Part shown: one piece after another, positions 35,935-44,749 of the stretch
How positions within the stretch are numbered: the first letter of the stretch is position 1
Layout of the letters: the number at the start of each line of letters is the position of its first letter
NCBI RefSeq assembly: GCF_023101665.1
Contig: NZ_CP082161.1
Coordinates: 6,882,001-6,946,000 of the forward strand
Direction: 5' to 3'
DNA from: Bradyrhizobium sp. 195
GTDB taxonomy: Bacteria; Pseudomonadota; Alphaproteobacteria; Rhizobiales; Xanthobacteraceae
DNA: 64,000 nucleotides
Position numbers and translations under genes: made by a program
The notes under the pieces: model-generated
Databases searched by the model: none
What the model was told of the DNA's origin: nothing
The model's input: only the letters and a program-made list of their open reading frames with translations

Positions 35935-37557
35935 ATGGCCAAGAACGGCAAGACCGGCAGCAGATCCGTCACCGTCAAGCAGGCGACCCTCGACCTGCTG
36001 CGCGCCTTCGGCATCACAAAAGTGTTCGGCAATCCCGGCTCGACCGAGCTGCCGTTCCTGAGCGACTGGCCCGACGACATCGATTACGTGCTGGCGCTGC
36101 AGGAGGCCAGCGCGGTCGGCATGGCTGACGGCTATGCGCAGGCGACGCGCAATGCCGGCTTCGTCAATCTGCATTCGGCGGCCGGCGTCGGCAACGCGCT
36201 CGGCAACATCTACACCGCGCATCGCAACCAGACCCCGCTGGTGATCACCGCGGGCCAGCAGGCGCGCTCGATCCTGCCGCTGCAGGCGTTCCTCTATGCC
36301 GAACGCGCCTCCGAGTTTCCGCGCCCTTACGTTAAATACAGCGTCGAGCCGGCGCGGCCCGAGGACGTGCCGGCCGCGATCGCACGGGCCTACTACACCG
36401 CCATGCAACCGCCGTGCGGGCCGACCTTCGTGTCGATCCCGATCGACGACTGGGCCCATGCGACGGCGCCGGTGGAAGCGCGCAAGGTCAGCCGCGAGAT
36501 CGGCCCTGAGCTTGACTCAATGAAGGCGCTGGTCGCCGCGCTCGGTTCGGCAAAACACCCTGCCCTCGTCGTCGGCCCCGGCGTCGACCGCGCCGGCGCG
36601 GTGGAACTGATGGTGCGCGTCGCCGAGAAGGCCAAGGCCAGCGTCTGGGTCAGCCCGTTCTCGGCGCGCTGCTCGTTCCCGGAGCGCCATCCGCAGTTCG
36701 CGGGCTTCCTGCACGCCTCGCCGGCGCAACTCTCCGACGCGCTGCGCGCGCACGACCTCGTCGTCGTCATCGGCGCGCCGGTGTTCACCTTCCACGTCGA
36801 AGGCCATGCCGCGATCTTCGACGGCGGCGCGACGATCTTCCAGATCACCGATGATCCGGATGCGGCGGCTGTCACACCCGTTGGCACCAGCATCATCGCC
36901 ACGATGAAGCCGGCGCTGGGCCTGCTGCTCGACCTCCTGCCGGAGAGCAAGCGCGCCTCGCCAGAAGGCCGCACGCTGCCGCCGGCACCGCAAGCCGCCG
37001 ATCCACTGCCGGTCGAATTCCTGCTGCATTCGCTGTCGCTGGCGATGCCGGATGGTGCGTCGGTTGTCGAGGAGGTTCCCTCGCACCGGCCGGCGATGCA
37101 GAAGTTCATGCCGATGCCCGGCCAGGACAGCTTTTACACCATGGCGAGCGGCGGCCTCGGCTACTCGTTGCCCGCCGCGGTCGGCATGGCGCTCGGCAAG
37201 CCGAAGCAGCGCACGGTCTGCCTGATCGGCGACGGCTCGGCCATGTATTCGATCCAGGCGCTATGGACCGCGGCGCAACGCAAGCTGCCGCTGACCGTCG
37301 TCGTCCTCAACAACTCCGGCTACGGCGCGATGCGCTCGTTCAGCCAGGTGATGCAGGTGAGGAACGTGCCGGGGCTGGAGCTGCCGGGCATCGATTTCGT
37401 CCGGCTCGCCGAAGGCATGGGTTGCCATGCGGTGCGGGTGACCAAGGCCGCGGAGCTTGGCGACGCGTTGAAGCGCGGCATGGCGCATGAAGGGACGAGC
37501 CTGGTCGAGGTCGTCGTGGATTCGGCGGTGCCTGTGCTGTACGGACAGAAGCATTGA
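35935..37557 (+). CDS. ThDP-dependent decarboxylase, benzoylformate decarboxylase-like
   Basis: 540 residues from the ATG at 35935. N-terminal ThDP Glu in LALQEASAVGMADGYAQAT; FGNPGSTELPFL and NLHSAAGVGNALGNIYTA are the blocks seen in benzoylformate decarboxylases (MdlC). The ThDP/Mg motif is GDGSAMYSIQALW with LNNSGYGAM downstream. It could decarboxylate benzoylformate or another 2-oxo acid. It is on the same strand as the LysR cluster but separated by a repeat, so co-regulation is uncertain. Confidence 0.82.
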   Translation: MAKNGKTGSRSVTVKQATLDLLRAFGITKVFGNPGSTELPFLSDWPDDIDYVLALQEASAVGMADGYAQATRNAGFVNLHSAAGVGNALGNIYTAHRNQTPLVITAGQQARSILPLQAFLYAERASEFPRPYVKYSVEPARPEDVPAAIARAYYTAMQPPCGPTFVSIPIDDWAHATAPVEARKVSREIGPELDSMKALVAALGSAKHPALVVGPGVDRAGAVELMVRVAEKAKASVWVSPFSARCSFPERHPQFAGFLHASPAQLSDALRAHDLVVVIGAPVFTFHVEGHAAIFDGGATIFQITDDPDAAAVTPVGTSIIATMKPALGLLLDLLPESKRASPEGRTLPPAPQAADPLPVEFLLHSLSLAMPDGASVVEEVPSHRPAMQKFMPMPGQDSFYTMASGGLGYSLPAAVGMALGKPKQRTVCLIGDGSAMYSIQALWTAAQRKLPLTVVVLNNSGYGAMRSFSQVMQVRNVPGLELPGIDFVRLAEGMGCHAVRVTKAAELGDALKRGMAHEGTSLVEVVVDSAVPVLYGQKH

Positions 37558-37564
37558 CGCTGCC

Positions 37565-37640
37565 GTAGCACGGATGAGCGTAGCGATATCCGGGGTGCTG
37601 CAACAAAGGTCCCGGATGTCGCTTCGCTCATCCGGGCTAC
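37565..37640. repeat. Dispersed palindromic repeat, GTAGCACGGATGAGCG family
   Basis: The arms GTAGCACGGATGAGCGTAGC and GCTTCGCTCATCCGGGCTAC lie between two convergent genes; same family as 17542-17623 and 28554-28639. Confidence 0.8.
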
Positions 37641-37644
37641 GAGG

Positions 37645-38418
37645 CTACGACGCCAGAAATCCCCCGTCCGCCGCCAGCACGTGCCCGACCACATATGATG
37701 ACGCATCGGACGCCAGCCACACCACGGCCTCCGCCACCTCCTCCGGGCTTCCCATCCGCCGCAGCGGCAATCCCGCGCTGACCGTCGCGACATCGCCGAC
37801 ACCGGCGCGCAGCATCATGTCGGTGACGACACGGCCGGGGGCGATGGCGTTGATGCGGATGCCGCGCGGGGCGTTCTCCAGCGCCGCCGAGCGCGTCAGC
37901 GAGATCGCGGCGGCCTTGGAGGCCGAATAGAGCGAGAAGCCGGGATTGGGATTGCGCACGCCGCTGACAGAGGCGTTGACGACGATACTGCCGCGCCCCT
38001 GCGGCATGACAGGCAATTGATGGCGCAGGCACAGGAACAGCGCCCGGACATTGGTGTCGAACACGCTGTCGTAGATCTCTGTGCCCTGCTCTTCCAGCGG
38101 CGCGCGGCGCTCCTGGAAGCCGGCATTGTTGAAGGCAACGTCGAGCCGGCCGCAACGCTCAACGGCCGTACGCATCAGCCGTTCGACATCGTCCTCGCGC
38201 GTGATGTCGGTTTTGAGCGCCACCGCCTCCGCGCCGAGCTCGCGGCACGAAGCGGCGGTGGCGTCGATCTCGGCTTCGCGCCGGCCGGCGACGACGATCG
38301 CCTCAGCGCCCTCGGATGCCATCCGCATCGCCGTGGCGCGGCCGATGCCGCTGCCGCCGCCCGTGACGAGGCAGACCTTGCCCGCCATCCGCTGACCTGC
38401 CGGCAAAGTTTCGCTCAT
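37645..38418 (-). CDS. Short-chain dehydrogenase/reductase (SDR)
   Basis: 257 residues from the ATG at 38418, preceded by GGAG at the right distance; the longer frame reads back through the operator. Cofactor loop TGGGSGIG, NNAGF, then SxxxYSASK as catalytic block, and a C-terminal GHVLAADGGF end typical of classical SDRs. It is divergent from a marR gene across 75 bases carrying a perfect palindrome, so MarR probably represses it. The substrate is unknown; a role in detoxification or aromatic-compound metabolism is a guess. Confidence 0.85.
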   Translation of the reverse strand: MSETLPAGQRMAGKVCLVTGGGSGIGRATAMRMASEGAEAIVVAGRREAEIDATAASCRELGAEAVALKTDITREDDVERLMRTAVERCGRLDVAFNNAGFQERRAPLEEQGTEIYDSVFDTNVRALFLCLRHQLPVMPQGRGSIVVNASVSGVRNPNPGFSLYSASKAAAISLTRSAALENAPRGIRINAIAPGRVVTDMMLRAGVGDVATVSAGLPLRRMGSPEEVAEAVVWLASDASSYVVGHVLAADGGFLAS

Positions 38419-38453
38419 GGTCCACTCCAAAACGCTTGCATGCGCCGCTCTGC

Positions 38454-38482
38454 GCATATAGTTGTATGGTACAACTATATGC
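38454..38482. promoter_or_regulatory. Operator: perfect 13-bp inverted repeat between SDR and marR
   Basis: GCATATAGTTGTA-tgg-TACAACTATATGC is an exact palindrome with 13-bp arms and a 3-base spacer. It lies 36 bases upstream of the SDR start and 12 bases upstream of the marR start. It is the expected kind of site for a dimeric MarR repressor and would cover both promoters. Confidence 0.75.
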
Positions 38483-38493
38483 CAGGAGTCAAG

Positions 38494-38955
38494 ATGGCCG
38501 AACTTGCTCTGATCGACGACATCCGCGCCGCGTCGCGCCTGATGGTGCGCGAGCTCGGCTTCATGGATGCGACGGTGGCGGCCTCGGACTATCCGCCCTC
38601 GGCGGTGCACACCATCCTGGAGATCGGCATCCGCGGTCCCATGTCCTCAGGCGAGCTTGGCGATTTCCTGCGTCTGGAGAAATCCAGCGTCAGCCGCCTG
38701 GTGCGCAAGCTGATCGATTGCGGCGAGCTCGGGGAGACGCCGGACGAGCTTGATGCCCGCAGCAAATGGCTGTCGCTGACCGCGAAGGGACGGCGAACGC
38801 TCGAGGCATTGCATGCGTTCGGCCGCCAGCAGGTGCGCGGCGCGCTGGAGGCGCTGACGACGGCAGAACAGCGCAAGGTGCGCGAGGGCATGATGCTCTA
38901 TGCGCGGGCGCTCAGGCAGAGCCGGGTGGAGGATGAGGCGGAGCGAGCGGCGTGA
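38494..38955 (+). CDS. MarR-family transcriptional regulator
   Basis: 153 residues from the ATG at 38494 (AGGAG site; an ATG at 38479 falls in the operator). The winged helix shows VHTILEIGIRGPMSSGELGDFL, recognition helix LEKSSVSRLVRKLI, and the wing LDARSKWLSLTAKGRRTLE with the conserved Asp-x-Arg. It is probably autoregulatory and represses the divergent SDR gene through the palindrome between them. Confidence 0.9.
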   Translation: MAELALIDDIRAASRLMVRELGFMDATVAASDYPPSAVHTILEIGIRGPMSSGELGDFLRLEKSSVSRLVRKLIDCGELGETPDELDARSKWLSLTAKGRRTLEALHAFGRQQVRGALEALTTAEQRKVREGMMLYARALRQSRVEDEAERAA

Positions 38956-38985
38956 CCACACTCTCGGTGTCATCGCCCGGCTCGA

Positions 38986-40253
38986 TGTTTAGTCCGGAGA
39001 CATGGCTGACACCTGTTCGGACACATCACTGACAGGTTGGCCATTGGTCAAGTCGATCGATGCGACCTGCCAGCTGGCGAAGAAGATGCCGTAATGGCCA
39101 TCGCGGTCCAGCGGCCGGATGGCGAGGCGCTCGCGGGCGAAGGCCTGGGGAACCTTCCAGAAGCGCCCCTTGAAGGAGATGTAGGGTCTTGTCGATGAGA
39201 CTCTGCGCACGATCTCACCGCTGTCGTATTCGACGATCGGAACGCGAGCCGGCATGGCACGGGTGCTCGGCCGGAAGCGATCGGCGGGGACGTGCATATC
39301 GAGGCCCTGGTGGGGACGTTCCAGATTGTAGACTGGCCGCCAGGCGTCGAAGGCGCGCTGGACCTCCGGGAGAGTGCGGAAGCGACGCATGGCAAGAACC
39401 TCGGCCTTCAGGGTGCAATGGAAGCGTTCGTTCTTGCCGCGCGCCTGCGGGTGACAGGGCCTGGCATGCACCACCCTGACACCGAGCTTGAGCAGCCACA
39501 CCTTCAGCCCGGTCCAACGAACACCTGACGTATCGCCCCACGGTGAGCCGTTGTCGGTGTAGAAAGCCTCCGGCAGGCCGTAGCAGCGGAACGTCGTCGT
39601 CAGATGATCCTGCACGGTAAGACGCTGCTCGTCGGCGCAGGCCTTCAGGCACAGGACATAGCGCGAGTGATCGTCGACAATTGTCAGCGGATGACATCGC
39701 GTCCCGTTGGCGAGCGGCAGGTGTCCCTTGAAGTCCATCTGCCACAGCAGGTTAGGAGCTTCCTTCTCGAAGCGATGCCCGGATTGGGCGGTGCATTCTC
39801 GCTTGGCTTGACCCGACCGTGCCGACACAGGATCTGGTGCACCGTTGACGGCACGGGCACCGTCTGCCCGCGCCGCTTCAGGCAGTGAGCGATCTTCCGC
39901 GCTCCCCAAGCCGGATGCTTGTCCCGCACGGCCAGAACCTGTGCCTCGACCGCAGCCTCACTGCGCTTGGGCATCGCATGCGGGCAACGGCAGCGGTCGG
40001 CCAGCTCTCGATCGCCAGCCTGCCAGCGCCGCAGCCATTTGTAGCCCACGTCAGGGCTGATGTTGAACCGTCGGCACAACTCGCGCCGATTGGCGCCCTC
40101 CTGCAAAGCCAGCCGCACGAACTCGTGACGCTGATCCATTGCTGACACCTCACTCCAGGGCATGGACGGCCTCCCGAATCGGACCAATCCAGCCAATGTT
40201 GATGTGTCAGCTATGTCTCCGAACACCCGTCAGTGATCTGTCCGGGCTAAACA
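38986..40253 (-). mobile_element. IS481-family insertion sequence, 1268 bp, complete ends
   Basis: The ends are imperfect inverted repeats starting TGTTTAGTCCGGA on the left and, read inward from the right, TGTTTAGCCCGGA. A 5-bp target duplication CTCGA flanks them (38981-38985 and 40254-40258). The single transposase gene is broken by a frameshift. Confidence 0.9.
38989..40163 (-). pseudogene. IS481-family transposase, frameshifted
   Basis: The first part from the ATG at 40163 (MPWSEVSAMDQRHEFVRLAL) holds the HTH region (ELCRRFNISPDVGYKWLRRW) and runs in frame to about 39780. There one missing base shifts the frame; the catalytic part continues in another frame (RFEKEAPNLLWQMDFKGHLP to the stop at 38989). 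The DDE residues lie in QMDFKGH, FYTDNGSPWGD and GKNERFH. Without the frameshift it would be a normal full-length IS481 transposase. A sequencing error is possible. Confidence 0.85.
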
Positions 40254-40371
40254 CTCGACCGGGCGATCCAGTACTCCGCGGCGCCAGTTGTGCAAACCAA
40301 TGACCGCCGCGGAGTACTGGATGCCCCGCTTTCGCGGAGCATGACAGGGTCAACCGCGGCACCAGCGTCGG

Positions 40372-41166
40372 CTACTTACCGAACTCTTCCCGCATCCTGG
40401 CCTGGATCTTGGCCATGCCGCCGATCCAGCGGTCGTAATTTTCGGTCTTCTTGCGCATGTAGCCGAGCACCTGGGGGTGCGGCAGGATCAGGAACGTCTC
40501 CTGCTCGAGGCCGGCGAGCACGTCCTTGGCGACCTGCTCGGGCGTGAGATCGCCGTCGCCGGATTGCGGGCCCTTCGGGATCGAGCGCAGCATGTTGGTG
40601 TCGACGCCCTGCGGGCAGAGGATCGAGACCTTGATGTTGTCAGCCTTGTGCGAGATCGCGAGATTCTCGGCAAAGCCGACCGCAGCATGCTTGGTCGTCG
40701 AATAAGCCGGGCTGCCGACCTGCGACAGCAGGCCCGCAGCCGAGATCGTGTTGAGGAAATAGCCGCCGCCGCGCGCCTTCATGCGGGGGACGAGATGCCG
40801 CGCCGCATAGACATGGGCCATGACGTGGATCGCCCAGCTGCGCTGCCACGGCTCATCGGAGGCGCCGCCGGCATTGACCGACATCGGATCGAAGCCGCCG
40901 CCGATGCCGGCATTGGAGCAGAACAGCGCGATGGGGCCGAACTGCCGCTCGGTCTCCTCGATGACGTGCGAAATGTCCTTCTCCTGCGCGACGTCGCATT
41001 TGAAGGCCGCGCCATCCACCAGGGCGGCGACGGCCCTTGCGTTGGCAGCATCCATATCCGCGACGACGACCTTGGCTGCGCCTGCGTTGTGAAAGGTCTC
41101 GCACAGCGCCTTGCCGATGCCGTTTGCGCCGCCCGTGACGACCACGACCTTGCCGGTCACCTGCAT
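40372..41166 (-). CDS. Short-chain dehydrogenase/reductase (SDR)
   Basis: 264 residues. Cofactor loop TGGANGIG, acidic residue after strand 2 (VVADMDAANA) suggesting NAD preference, SNAG, and catalytic SAAG...YSTTK. The C-terminus (PQVLGYMRKKTENYDRWIGGM) is like SDRs linked to fatty-acid or terpene alcohol oxidation. It is the first gene beyond the IS and is not in an obvious operon, the next leftward gene starting 42 bases upstream of it. Confidence 0.85.
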   Translation of the reverse strand: MQVTGKVVVVTGGANGIGKALCETFHNAGAAKVVVADMDAANARAVAALVDGAAFKCDVAQEKDISHVIEETERQFGPIALFCSNAGIGGGFDPMSVNAGGASDEPWQRSWAIHVMAHVYAARHLVPRMKARGGGYFLNTISAAGLLSQVGSPAYSTTKHAAVGFAENLAISHKADNIKVSILCPQGVDTNMLRSIPKGPQSGDGDLTPEQVAKDVLAGLEQETFLILPHPQVLGYMRKKTENYDRWIGGMAKIQARMREEFGK

Positions 41167-41207
41167 GCGACGTCTCCTCTTGTCTTATACCGCTTCTTGA
41201 AGCTTGC

Positions 41208-41903
41208 TCAGCTCAACACGAGGTCGAGCACCGCGGTATAATGGCACGCCGCACCGGCCAAGACAAAGCCGTGCCAGATCGCATTCTGGAAGCGCAGCCG
41301 CCGCCAGGCGTGGAAGATCACGCCGAAGCTGTAGAGCAGGCCGCCGGCAAGGATGAAGCTCAGCACCAGCGCGGGCAGCGCCCTGACCACGGCGTCGTAG
41401 AGCATCACGCCGCTCCAGCCCATGGCGAGATAGATCCCGACCGAGACGCGGTCGAAGCGGCCGGGGCAGCAAAGCTTGAGCACGATACCGAGGATCGCAA
41501 CGCACCAGACTCCGGCAAGCAGCACCAGCGCGAACCCGCTGTCCTTCACCTCCAGGATGAACGGCGTGTAGGTCGCCGCGATCAGGAGATAGATCGCGGA
41601 ATGGTCGAGCCGCCGCAGCAGCCATTTGGCCGGCGAGATCGGCCAGAGATTATAGGTCGCCGACAGCACCAGCATCGAGAGCAGGCCGGCGACATAGATC
41701 GAGACGCCGACGATGTCTGTGGCGTCGGCATAGACCGCCGTCAGCACCATCAGCACGGTCGCCGCGATGACGCCGGAGAGGACACCGATCGCGTGGACTA
41801 CGCCGTCGGCGATGAGCTCGGCGCGGTCATAGTTCCAGCCGATCACGTCGGCCGCGGCGTGGACAGAGGTGGATGCAAGGTGTTTCAGTTGGAAGACGGT
41901 CAT
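41208..41903 (-). CDS. Hemolysin III/PAQR-like membrane protein
   Basis: 231 residues from the ATG at 41903. About seven hydrophobic segments. The family pattern is seen in ADGVVHAIGVLSG (first conserved His), SATYNLWP, LRRLDHSAIYLLIAATYTP and the C-terminal WHGFVLAGAACHY, which carry the zinc-type His/Asp residues of the CREST/PAQR superfamily. Proposed activities are lipid hydrolase (ceramidase-like) or channel; none is established here. It lies just upstream of the SDR gene on the same strand. Confidence 0.82.
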   Translation of the reverse strand: MTVFQLKHLASTSVHAAADVIGWNYDRAELIADGVVHAIGVLSGVIAATVLMVLTAVYADATDIVGVSIYVAGLLSMLVLSATYNLWPISPAKWLLRRLDHSAIYLLIAATYTPFILEVKDSGFALVLLAGVWCVAILGIVLKLCCPGRFDRVSVGIYLAMGWSGVMLYDAVVRALPALVLSFILAGGLLYSFGVIFHAWRRLRFQNAIWHGFVLAGAACHYTAVLDLVLS

Positions 41904-42085
41904 GGCAATCCGCAAAGTGAGGTAATGGCCTCTTCTATGGGTGTTTCGGGATCGGCGCGTCGTTCAAACGGCTGATTTGCCGACAAAGGCGGTGGAAGTA
42001 TGAAAGCTTGATTTTCCTCAGGCAGTTGCCACTTTTGTGACTAATCCATTTTGCGTATCCCCGCCCGAGATCCCTTAACGTTCAT

Positions 42086-43555
42086 ATGGCATTCAGTTTC
42101 CAGGATATGGTCGAAGAAGCGCGCTTGTCGGCCCAGGCGCTGATCGACTATGGGGAGCACTTCTTCAACCCGACGGTGCGGTTAGGCGTTACCGGCCTGT
42201 CGCGGGCCGGCAAGACCGTGTTCATCACCGCGTTGATCCACGGCCTCACCCGCGGTGGCCGGTTTCCGGTGTTCGAGGCCTATGCCTCGGGCCGGATCGC
42301 GCGGGCGCATCTGGCGCCGCAGCCCGACGATGCCGTGCCGCGCTTTGCCTATGAAAACCATCTGCGCGCGTTGGTCGAGGAACGACGCTGGCCGAATTCG
42401 ACGGTCGACATCAGCGAGCTCCGCCTCGTCATCGACTATCAGCGCAACAACGGCGCCGATCGCACGCTGACACTGGACATCGTCGACTATCCCGGCGAAT
42501 GGCTGCTCGACCTGCCGCTGCTCCAGAAGAGTTTCGAGCAATGGTCGGCGGAGAGCCTTGCGCTGTCGCGCGAGGCGCCGCGTGCGCATCTTGCGAGCGA
42601 ATGGCACGCGCATCTCGCAACACTCAAGCCCGGGGCGCGCGAGGACGAGCAGGCGACGCTCACCGCCGCAAAGCTCTTCACCGATTATTTGCGCGCCTGC
42701 CGCGACGAGCGCTTTGCGATGAGCCTGCTGCCGCCCGGTCGCTTCCTGATGCCCGGCAATCTCGCAGGCTCGCCGGCGCTGACCTTTGCGCCGCTCGAGG
42801 TGCCCGCCGGCGGGCAGGCGCCGGAGGGTTCGCTGTGGGCGATGATGGTGCGCCGCTTCGAGGCCTACAAGGATGTGGTGGTGCGCCCGTTCTTCCGCGA
42901 TCATTTCGCCCGGCTCGATCGCCAGATCGTGCTGGCCGATGCGCTTGCCGCGTTCAACTCCGGTCCCGAGGCGCTGCATGACCTCGAAGCGGCGCTCGCC
43001 GGCATTCTCGACTGCTTCAATATCGGCCGCAGCACGATCCTCTCCAGCCTGTTCCGGCCGCGCATCGACCGCATCCTGTTCGCGGCGACCAAGGCGGACC
43101 ATCTGCATCATTCCAGCCACGACCGGCTCGAGGCCGTGCTGCGCCGCGCCGTCTCCGGCGCCGTTGCGCGCGCGGAAAATACCGGCGCGGCGATCGACGT
43201 GGTGGCGCTCGCCGCGGTGCGCGCCACGAGAGAAGCTCAAGTCGCGCAGGGCCGCGACAAATTACCGTCGATCCTGGGAACGCCGGCCGCGGGCGAAAGC
43301 GCCGGCGGCGAGTTCTTCGACGGCAACACCGAGGTCGCGACCTTCCCGGGCGATTTGCCCTTGGATCCCGAGCCGCTCTTCAACGGCACCGATGCGTTCC
43401 GCGGCCTCGCGACCGAGGCTGCCGAGACAAGCGACTTCCGCTTCCTGCGCTTCCGCCCGCCCACACTCGACCGCGAAGGCAGCGAGCCGCCGACACTGCC
43501 ACACATCCGCCTCGACCGTGCCTTGCAGTTCCTGATCGGAGACAAGCTCGCATGA
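42086..43555 (+). CDS. ycjX: YcjX-family (DUF463) P-loop NTPase
   Basis: 489 residues. The P-loop is GLSRAGKT (37-44) and a Walker-B-like segment is LDIVDYPGEWLLDL. The length and blocks such as LFTDYLRACRDE, LLPPGRFLMPG and ILFAATKADHLH agree with YcjX, a GTPase-like protein of the phage-shock stress network in enterics. It is translationally coupled to the ycjF-type gene by an ATGA overlap. Confidence 0.88.
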   Translation: MAFSFQDMVEEARLSAQALIDYGEHFFNPTVRLGVTGLSRAGKTVFITALIHGLTRGGRFPVFEAYASGRIARAHLAPQPDDAVPRFAYENHLRALVEERRWPNSTVDISELRLVIDYQRNNGADRTLTLDIVDYPGEWLLDLPLLQKSFEQWSAESLALSREAPRAHLASEWHAHLATLKPGAREDEQATLTAAKLFTDYLRACRDERFAMSLLPPGRFLMPGNLAGSPALTFAPLEVPAGGQAPEGSLWAMMVRRFEAYKDVVVRPFFRDHFARLDRQIVLADALAAFNSGPEALHDLEAALAGILDCFNIGRSTILSSLFRPRIDRILFAATKADHLHHSSHDRLEAVLRRAVSGAVARAENTGAAIDVVALAAVRATREAQVAQGRDKLPSILGTPAAGESAGGEFFDGNTEVATFPGDLPLDPEPLFNGTDAFRGLATEAAETSDFRFLRFRPPTLDREGSEPPTLPHIRLDRALQFLIGDKLA

Positions 43556-44580
43556 ACGACCGATCGAAGCCACGGCGGCCGGCGACGTTTCGGCTCGACG
43601 ATCCCGGCGTCGTCGTCACCGAAGCCGACGAAACCAGCCGACTGAGTCGCGCCACGATCCAGATCACGCCGGAGCACGATCCGCAGGCGCTGCCGGTGCC
43701 GATTCAAACCGCGCTTCCCGCGCGCCGCGGTTTTCCCTGGGGTGCGCTGTTCTGGTCGGGCGTTGCCGGGTTGACGTTGCTCGGCACCGGGCTCGGCGTC
43801 GTCCATCTGATCGAGGATTTGTTCGCGCGCAGCGAAAGCTTCGGCTATGTCGGCCTCGCGTTTGCGCTCGTGACCGCGCTTGCGCTCGCGGTGGTGATCG
43901 GCCGCGAGGCGTTCGGTCTCGCGCGCCTCGCCGCGATCGAGAAATTGCACCAGCGCGCCGCCGCAGTTCTCGCCAGCGACGATCGCAAGGAGAGCCGCGT
44001 CATCGTGCAGGACCTGCTCAAGATCGCGCACCAGAACCCGCAGCTCGCGCGCGCCCGCGCCGCGCTAGAGAGCCATGCCGGTGAGATCATCGACGGCGCC
44101 GACATGATCCGGCTCGCCGAGCGCGAACTGATGTCGCCGCTGGATGCCGAGGCGCGGCGACTGGTGTCGTCAGCCGCGCAAAAGGTTTCGATCGTGACCG
44201 CGGTGAGCCCACGCGCCGCGATCGACGTGCTGTTCGTGTTCGTCGCCGCACTGCGCCTGATCCGTCAGCTGGCGCGGCTCTACGGCGGCCGCCCCGGCGC
44301 GCTCGGCATGATCCGCCTGCTCCGCCACGTCATCGCCCATCTCGCCATCACCGGCGGCATGGCCGCGAGCGACAGCCTGGTGCAGCAGATGCTCGGCCAC
44401 GGCATCGCGGCGAAGCTGTCGCAGCGGCTCGGCGAAGGCGTGCTGAACGGCCTGCTGACGGCTCGGCTGGGATTGGCGGCGATCGACGTCACGCGCCCGC
44501 TGCCGTTCGCAGCGCTGCCGCCACCGAAGCTGTCGGACCTCGCTACGGATCTGCTGCGGAAGAAGGACGGGGAGGATTAG
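43552..44580 (+). CDS. ycjF: YcjF-family (DUF697/TIGR01620) membrane protein
   Basis: 342 residues, start ATG overlapping the ycjX stop (ATGA). A disordered N-terminal part is followed by two membrane helices (GALFWSGVAGLTLLGTGLGV and YVGLAFALVTALALAVVIG) and a C-terminal DUF697 region (AVSPRAAIDVLFVFVAALRL, LYGGRPGALGMIRLLRHV). The ycjX-ycjF pair is conserved; the products probably work together at the inner membrane in envelope stress. Confidence 0.88.
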   Translation: MNDRSKPRRPATFRLDDPGVVVTEADETSRLSRATIQITPEHDPQALPVPIQTALPARRGFPWGALFWSGVAGLTLLGTGLGVVHLIEDLFARSESFGYVGLAFALVTALALAVVIGREAFGLARLAAIEKLHQRAAAVLASDDRKESRVIVQDLLKIAHQNPQLARARAALESHAGEIIDGADMIRLAERELMSPLDAEARRLVSSAAQKVSIVTAVSPRAAIDVLFVFVAALRLIRQLARLYGGRPGALGMIRLLRHVIAHLAITGGMAASDSLVQQMLGHGIAAKLSQRLGEGVLNGLLTARLGLAAIDVTRPLPFAALPPPKLSDLATDLLRKKDGED

Positions 44581-44591
44581 CGGCGCTTCCT

Positions 44592-44612
44592 TACCCTCCC
44601 CTGGAGGGTAAG
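44592..44612 (+). terminator. Hairpin after ycjF
   Basis: TTACCCTCC-CCT-GGAGGGTAA is a perfect 9-bp stem with a 3-base loop starting 11 bases after the ycjF stop. It lacks a T-run, so efficiency is uncertain. Confidence 0.4.
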
Positions 44613-44628
44613 CGCCCCGCCAAGAACC

Positions 44629-44720
44629 GTAGGGTGGGCAAAGGCGCACTTGCGCCGTGCCCACCATTAATCCGGGACTTCGACAGAAGTGGTGGGCACG
44701 CTTCGCTTTGCCCACCCTAT
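44629..44720. repeat. Dispersed palindromic repeat, GTAGGGTGGGCAAAG family
   Basis: Arms GTAGGGTGGGCAAAGGCGCA and CTTTGCCCACCCTAT. It follows the ycjF gene. Upstream of it, 44592-44612 has a small hairpin TTACCCTCCCCTGGAGGGTAA that can act as a terminator. Confidence 0.8.
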
Positions 44721-44749
44721 CCGGTAAGATCAGGCGCGCTGCCCCGCGG

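Larger units (their letters stand above)
38969..40345. repeat. Dispersed palindromic repeat interrupted by an IS481 element
   Basis: The left part (38969-38985, GTCATCGCCCGG-CTCGA) and the right part (40254-40345, CTCGA-CCGGGCGATCCAGTACTC onward to ATGAC) join into one copy of the GTCATNCCCGG family once the IS and one CTCGA are removed. The IS occupies 38986-40253. Confidence 0.75.
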
